From Mycoemilia scoparia (Eukaryota; Kickxellomycota; Kickxellomycetes; Kickxellales; Kickxellaceae): 28,315 nucleotides of DNA. A program made the position numbers and the translations under genes. The notes under the pieces are model-generated. The model was given only the letters and a program-made list of their open reading frames with translations, searched no databases and had not been told where the DNA came from. Location of the stretch: contig JANBPU010000204.1 in assembly GCA_027575805.1 (NCBI GenBank), positions 1 to 28,315 of the forward strand. The letters are read 5' to 3'. This document shows, in pieces, positions 25,728-28,315 of this stretch. The first letter of the stretch is position 1. Each line of letters opens with the position of its first letter.

Positions 25728-28315
25728 ATGTCGACTGATCAGAACGCTCAGGAACCTACCCTTGCCATGATCATGGCTAAACTGGAAGCGATGGATAAAA
25801 AACTGGACGCGACCAACAGTGATCTGCAAGCCTTCAAGCAGAAGACAGCTGAAGACTTGGAACGTCAGGAGAGATGTATCAACGAGTTGGCAAGCTACCA
25901 ACAAGCATTCCCAAGCCAAGAATGGAGCTATCAAACTCCTGCTCCGAACAGAGGGAATGTTCCGACCACAGAAACAACTCATGCAAGAACTGAGGAAAGA
26001 CCCCCGGTATTCAACCTCCCTGATGACCCATTCGGAAGAAACGCTACAACTAGTAAGCCCCCACGCAAGCCAGAGGAACTCCCTTACTATCGCAAGGAAC
26101 AAACCAATGAGAAGAATGCGTACAGCGATGCGGAAGAGTTCCTAAATACGTTTGAAAGAGCCATGGAAGCGGATGACATCAGTCTAGATCTGTATGGCCC
26201 CAAGTGGCTTCTCGCAAGATTGAGAGTGAGAGAAGGAGACACTTTCCTTGACCAATGTGTTGATAGGAAACTTCCAACTCAATGGTCACTAATTCGAAAG
26301 ACCTTCCTACACATATTCGCTCCGAAGCTGAATACCCACGTATTCATGGAAAAGCTCCAGAGATTGAAACTCTCCCCCAAGGACGACATCATCGCCTTCA
26401 CCAACACCTTCGATGATCTCCGAAAGAAGGCCGGACAGGAACCAAACACGATGTTTGTGCAGGATACCTTTATTCAAGCCTTACCCCAGAAGTTCCGAAT
26501 GCTTTTACTGAGCGATAGTAATTACAAGGACAATATGGGCCTACGCAAGCTTATGACACACACCCGAGAACTATACTCGAGGTACTGCCAAATCATCGGC
26601 CTACCCAATGAAGAGGACTTCAGGAATGCTCCGAGACAGAGCGAGTTAAGATGCTTCCCCATTGTGCGCTTCGATACCAGTCACCTCACTACTGGAAAGA
26701 GGAACCGAACAACAACCCCAGGTTCTACAGAACCATGGATGAAGTACCAGAAGACTCTCTCCAGAGTAGGCGTCCAAAACGCATTAACCGGACCAAGAGA
26801 AACTCTAGCACTGCCAGCTCCCCCAAGCAGACAAGGACAAAACAACAATCAGGTTGTTCGCCGTATCAAGAAGGAGGAACCCTCGGAAGAGAGCAAAGAA
26901 CCGGAAGAACATGAGATCCCTATCGATGAATGGGAACAAGACCTTGGAGATGACGAGGACCCTATCTCAATAAAGAAGATAGCAATCTACGGCATGGCGA
27001 AAGCTAATAACCTTTGGGTTATTCCAATAACCATCAGTACGGAAGAACAGTCATGGGAAATGAACGCAGAACTAGATACTGGAGCAGTAATGACCTGCAT
27101 GGCTGAATCAGCCACAAAGGAACTAAAATGCACAATCATCCCAAAAACGGGTCAAATAGAATTCGGAATAAACAATCTCCTCAAGGAACAAATTGGAACA
27201 ACCACCGTGCAGATGACCATCGGAAAATTACAGATATCTGCAAGTGTAGAAATTCTTCCGGGAGAAATTAATCCTCCTATACTCATCGGTCGAGATATTA
27301 TTAACAAGCATGGGCTACCTCGACTCGCTACAGCCCTTCTCCGGCAATTGGACATCCCTTCCGAACCTTCCGAAGAAGAACAGCAGAAGATTCTACCAGA
27401 TGACTTGGAACATAGGGAAGAATTCCTAAAGAAGATAGAACCAGAGATTAGGGAGAACCGAAACATCGATCCAACGGAACCATGCCCTCTACCTGAAGCA
27501 TGTGTAAAGATCCCAACAGTCACTAATGAGCCAATATTTCGCCATCAACCATCGATAGCTGAGACCAAACTTCCCTCCGCCGATAAGGAGATAGAAGAAC
27601 TCCGAAGAATGGGTTTTATCATCCCCGTGCCAGTCGGAACAAACTACAATGCTATGGTATTCCTAGTTCTCAGGAAGGACCCAGATGGGAATTACACGCT
27701 ATTCCGCCTGGTAACCGATTTCCGGGCTCTAAATGAGATCACTATCGACGATAATTTCCCACTTCCAATCCCTAGGGAAATATTCGAAGATTTGGCGGGT
27801 CACGTCTATTTCACAATGCTGGATTTAACCAAGGCGTACCACCGGTTCCCAGTCGCCCCAGAAGATCAACCCAAGACGGCCTTCACATGGAGAGGCGAAC
27901 ATTACGTATATACCAGAGCGCCATTTGGACTGAAGAACCTCCTGAGCACCTTCCAACGAGTAATATCCAGACTCCTTCGGAATATCCCTAATGCCCGCGC
28001 TTACATCAATGATATCATTATCTTCTCCAAATCTTTGGAAGAACATATAATTCACATACAACAAGTAATAAGGAAACTGACTGAGGCCCGTCTAATCCTA
28101 AACGTTGACAAATGCAAGTTTGCCGTCAAGGAGGTACAACTCCTAGGATTTTACGTAAACGGCAAGAAACACTGGGTCGATAAAGAACGCTTGGATGCAT
28201 TCCACACTTGGAGTTTTCCGAAGAACAAGTATGAGTTACGAGCATTCCTAGGTGTCATTAATTTCATCAGGGAACACATTCCCAACATAGCGAAGATTTC
28301 TGCCCCGCTAAATCA
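25728..28315 (+). CDS. Fused Gag-Pol polyprotein of a Ty3/gypsy retrotransposon, N-terminal 862 codons
   Basis: Open without a stop from the ATG at 25728 (MSTDQNAQEP) to the right edge. Gag has an N-terminal coiled-coil-like segment (MAKLEAMDKKLDATNSDL) and a capsid region at about 130-270 (EEFLNTFERAMEADD, LQRLKLSPKDDI). No CCHC knuckle is readable in this frame. The aspartic protease follows with AELDTGA (Asp about residue 450) and ILIGRDII. Reverse transcriptase begins at about 640: FRLVTDFRALNE, FTMLDLTKAYHRF (first catalytic Asp present), then YINDIIIFS at about 759-767 in place of YxDD, and ends in LRAFLGVINFIREHIP. Gag and Pol share one frame, so no frameshift is needed. The GLKN-AP-(S/A)TFQR block reads GLKNLLSTFQR. 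The copy is open but probably catalytically impaired. Confidence 0.92.
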   Translation, partial: MSTDQNAQEPTLAMIMAKLEAMDKKLDATNSDLQAFKQKTAEDLERQERCINELASYQQAFPSQEWSYQTPAPNRGNVPTTETTHARTEERPPVFNLPDDPFGRNATTSKPPRKPEELPYYRKEQTNEKNAYSDAEEFLNTFERAMEADDISLDLYGPKWLLARLRVREGDTFLDQCVDRKLPTQWSLIRKTFLHIFAPKLNTHVFMEKLQRLKLSPKDDIIAFTNTFDDLRKKAGQEPNTMFVQDTFIQALPQKFRMLLLSDSNYKDNMGLRKLMTHTRELYSRYCQIIGLPNEEDFRNAPRQSELRCFPIVRFDTSHLTTGKRNRTTTPGSTEPWMKYQKTLSRVGVQNALTGPRETLALPAPPSRQGQNNNQVVRRIKKEEPSEESKEPEEHEIPIDEWEQDLGDDEDPISIKKIAIYGMAKANNLWVIPITISTEEQSWEMNAELDTGAVMTCMAESATKELKCTIIPKTGQIEFGINNLLKEQIGTTTVQMTIGKLQISASVEILPGEINPPILIGRDIINKHGLPRLATALLRQLDIPSEPSEEEQQKILPDDLEHREEFLKKIEPEIRENRNIDPTEPCPLPEACVKIPTVTNEPIFRHQPSIAETKLPSADKEIEELRRMGFIIPVPVGTNYNAMVFLVLRKDPDGNYTLFRLVTDFRALNEITIDDNFPLPIPREIFEDLAGHVYFTMLDLTKAYHRFPVAPEDQPKTAFTWRGEHYVYTRAPFGLKNLLSTFQRVISRLLRNIPNARAYINDIIIFSKSLEEHIIHIQQVIRKLTEARLILNVDKCKFAVKEVQLLGFYVNGKKHWVDKERLDAFHTWSFPKNKYELRAFLGVINFIREHIPNIAKISAPLN

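Larger units (their letters stand above)
25354..28315 (+). mobile_element. Ty3/gypsy LTR retrotransposon, 5' part (continues past the right edge)
   Basis: The left border is fixed at 25354 (TGATAGG) by the point where the host repeat is interrupted. 25354-25727 holds the 5' LTR and leader: repeated TTCCGAA-like motifs, inverted repeat GTTCCGAAC (25438-25446) with GTTCGGAAC (25467-25475), and a TATATA at 25510-25516. The LTR 3' border and primer-binding site cannot be fixed without the other LTR. The gag-pol frame then runs to the window end. Integrase and 3' LTR lie outside. Confidence 0.9.

Noticed and set aside
26651..26914. Independent 87-codon gene inside the retrotransposon
   Set aside because: It overlaps the continuous gag-pol frame; at most it preserves a shifted zinc-knuckle relic.

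Overview
The window is fungal nuclear DNA. It has AT-rich intergenic sequence, short spliceosomal introns (90-260 nt, GT...AG, CTAAC/CTGAC-like branch sites), TATA boxes, a 5S rRNA gene lying alone, and long low-complexity Asn/Ser/Asp/Gly/Gln runs in the proteins. The gene set (exopolyphosphatase, Rad5/HLTF, BAF60/Rsc6, cytosolic ThrRS, Mit1/CHD-like reader) fits a fungus. An early-diverging lineage or a non-Saccharomyces ascomycete both seem possible; I cannot fix the species from the sequence.

Layout. 1-200 (-): the N-terminus of a PPX1-type exopolyphosphatase, running off the left edge. About 780-2330: a decayed tandem array of roughly 0.72-kb units carrying a small basic Pro-rich gene with its own TATA box; one copy is open, one is broken, one has only the promoter end. 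2997-3114 (-): a solitary, divergent but foldable 5S rRNA gene. 4155-10529 (-): a 2058-residue Rad5/HLTF-family protein in three exons, with SUMO-interacting motifs, HIRAN, a split SNF2 ATPase and a RING finger. 11033-13444: a nest of short TIR elements around an unrecognised 245-residue gene (+). 13600-15414 (-): a three-exon BAF60/Rsc6/Ssr3 SWIB protein. 16355-18763 (+): a two-exon threonyl-tRNA synthetase, divergent from the SWIB gene. 19110-24587 (-): an intronless 1825-residue protein with chromodomains, a PHD finger and a C-terminal zinc motif, Mit1/Mi-2-like but without an ATPase. 24835-25353: more TIR elements. 25354 to the right edge (+): a Ty3/gypsy retrotransposon with one fused gag-pol frame, inserted into a repeat that also occurs intact at 11165-11442.

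The genes do not form an operon or a pathway cluster. Three of them (Rad5, BAF60, Mit1-like) act on chromatin, but that looks like chance. The most interesting points are the ATPase-less Mit1-like protein, the unknown gene between matching inverted repeats, the in-frame 90-nt intron hidden in the Rad5 reading frame, the YxDD-to-YIND change in the reverse transcriptase, and the decayed small-gene array.
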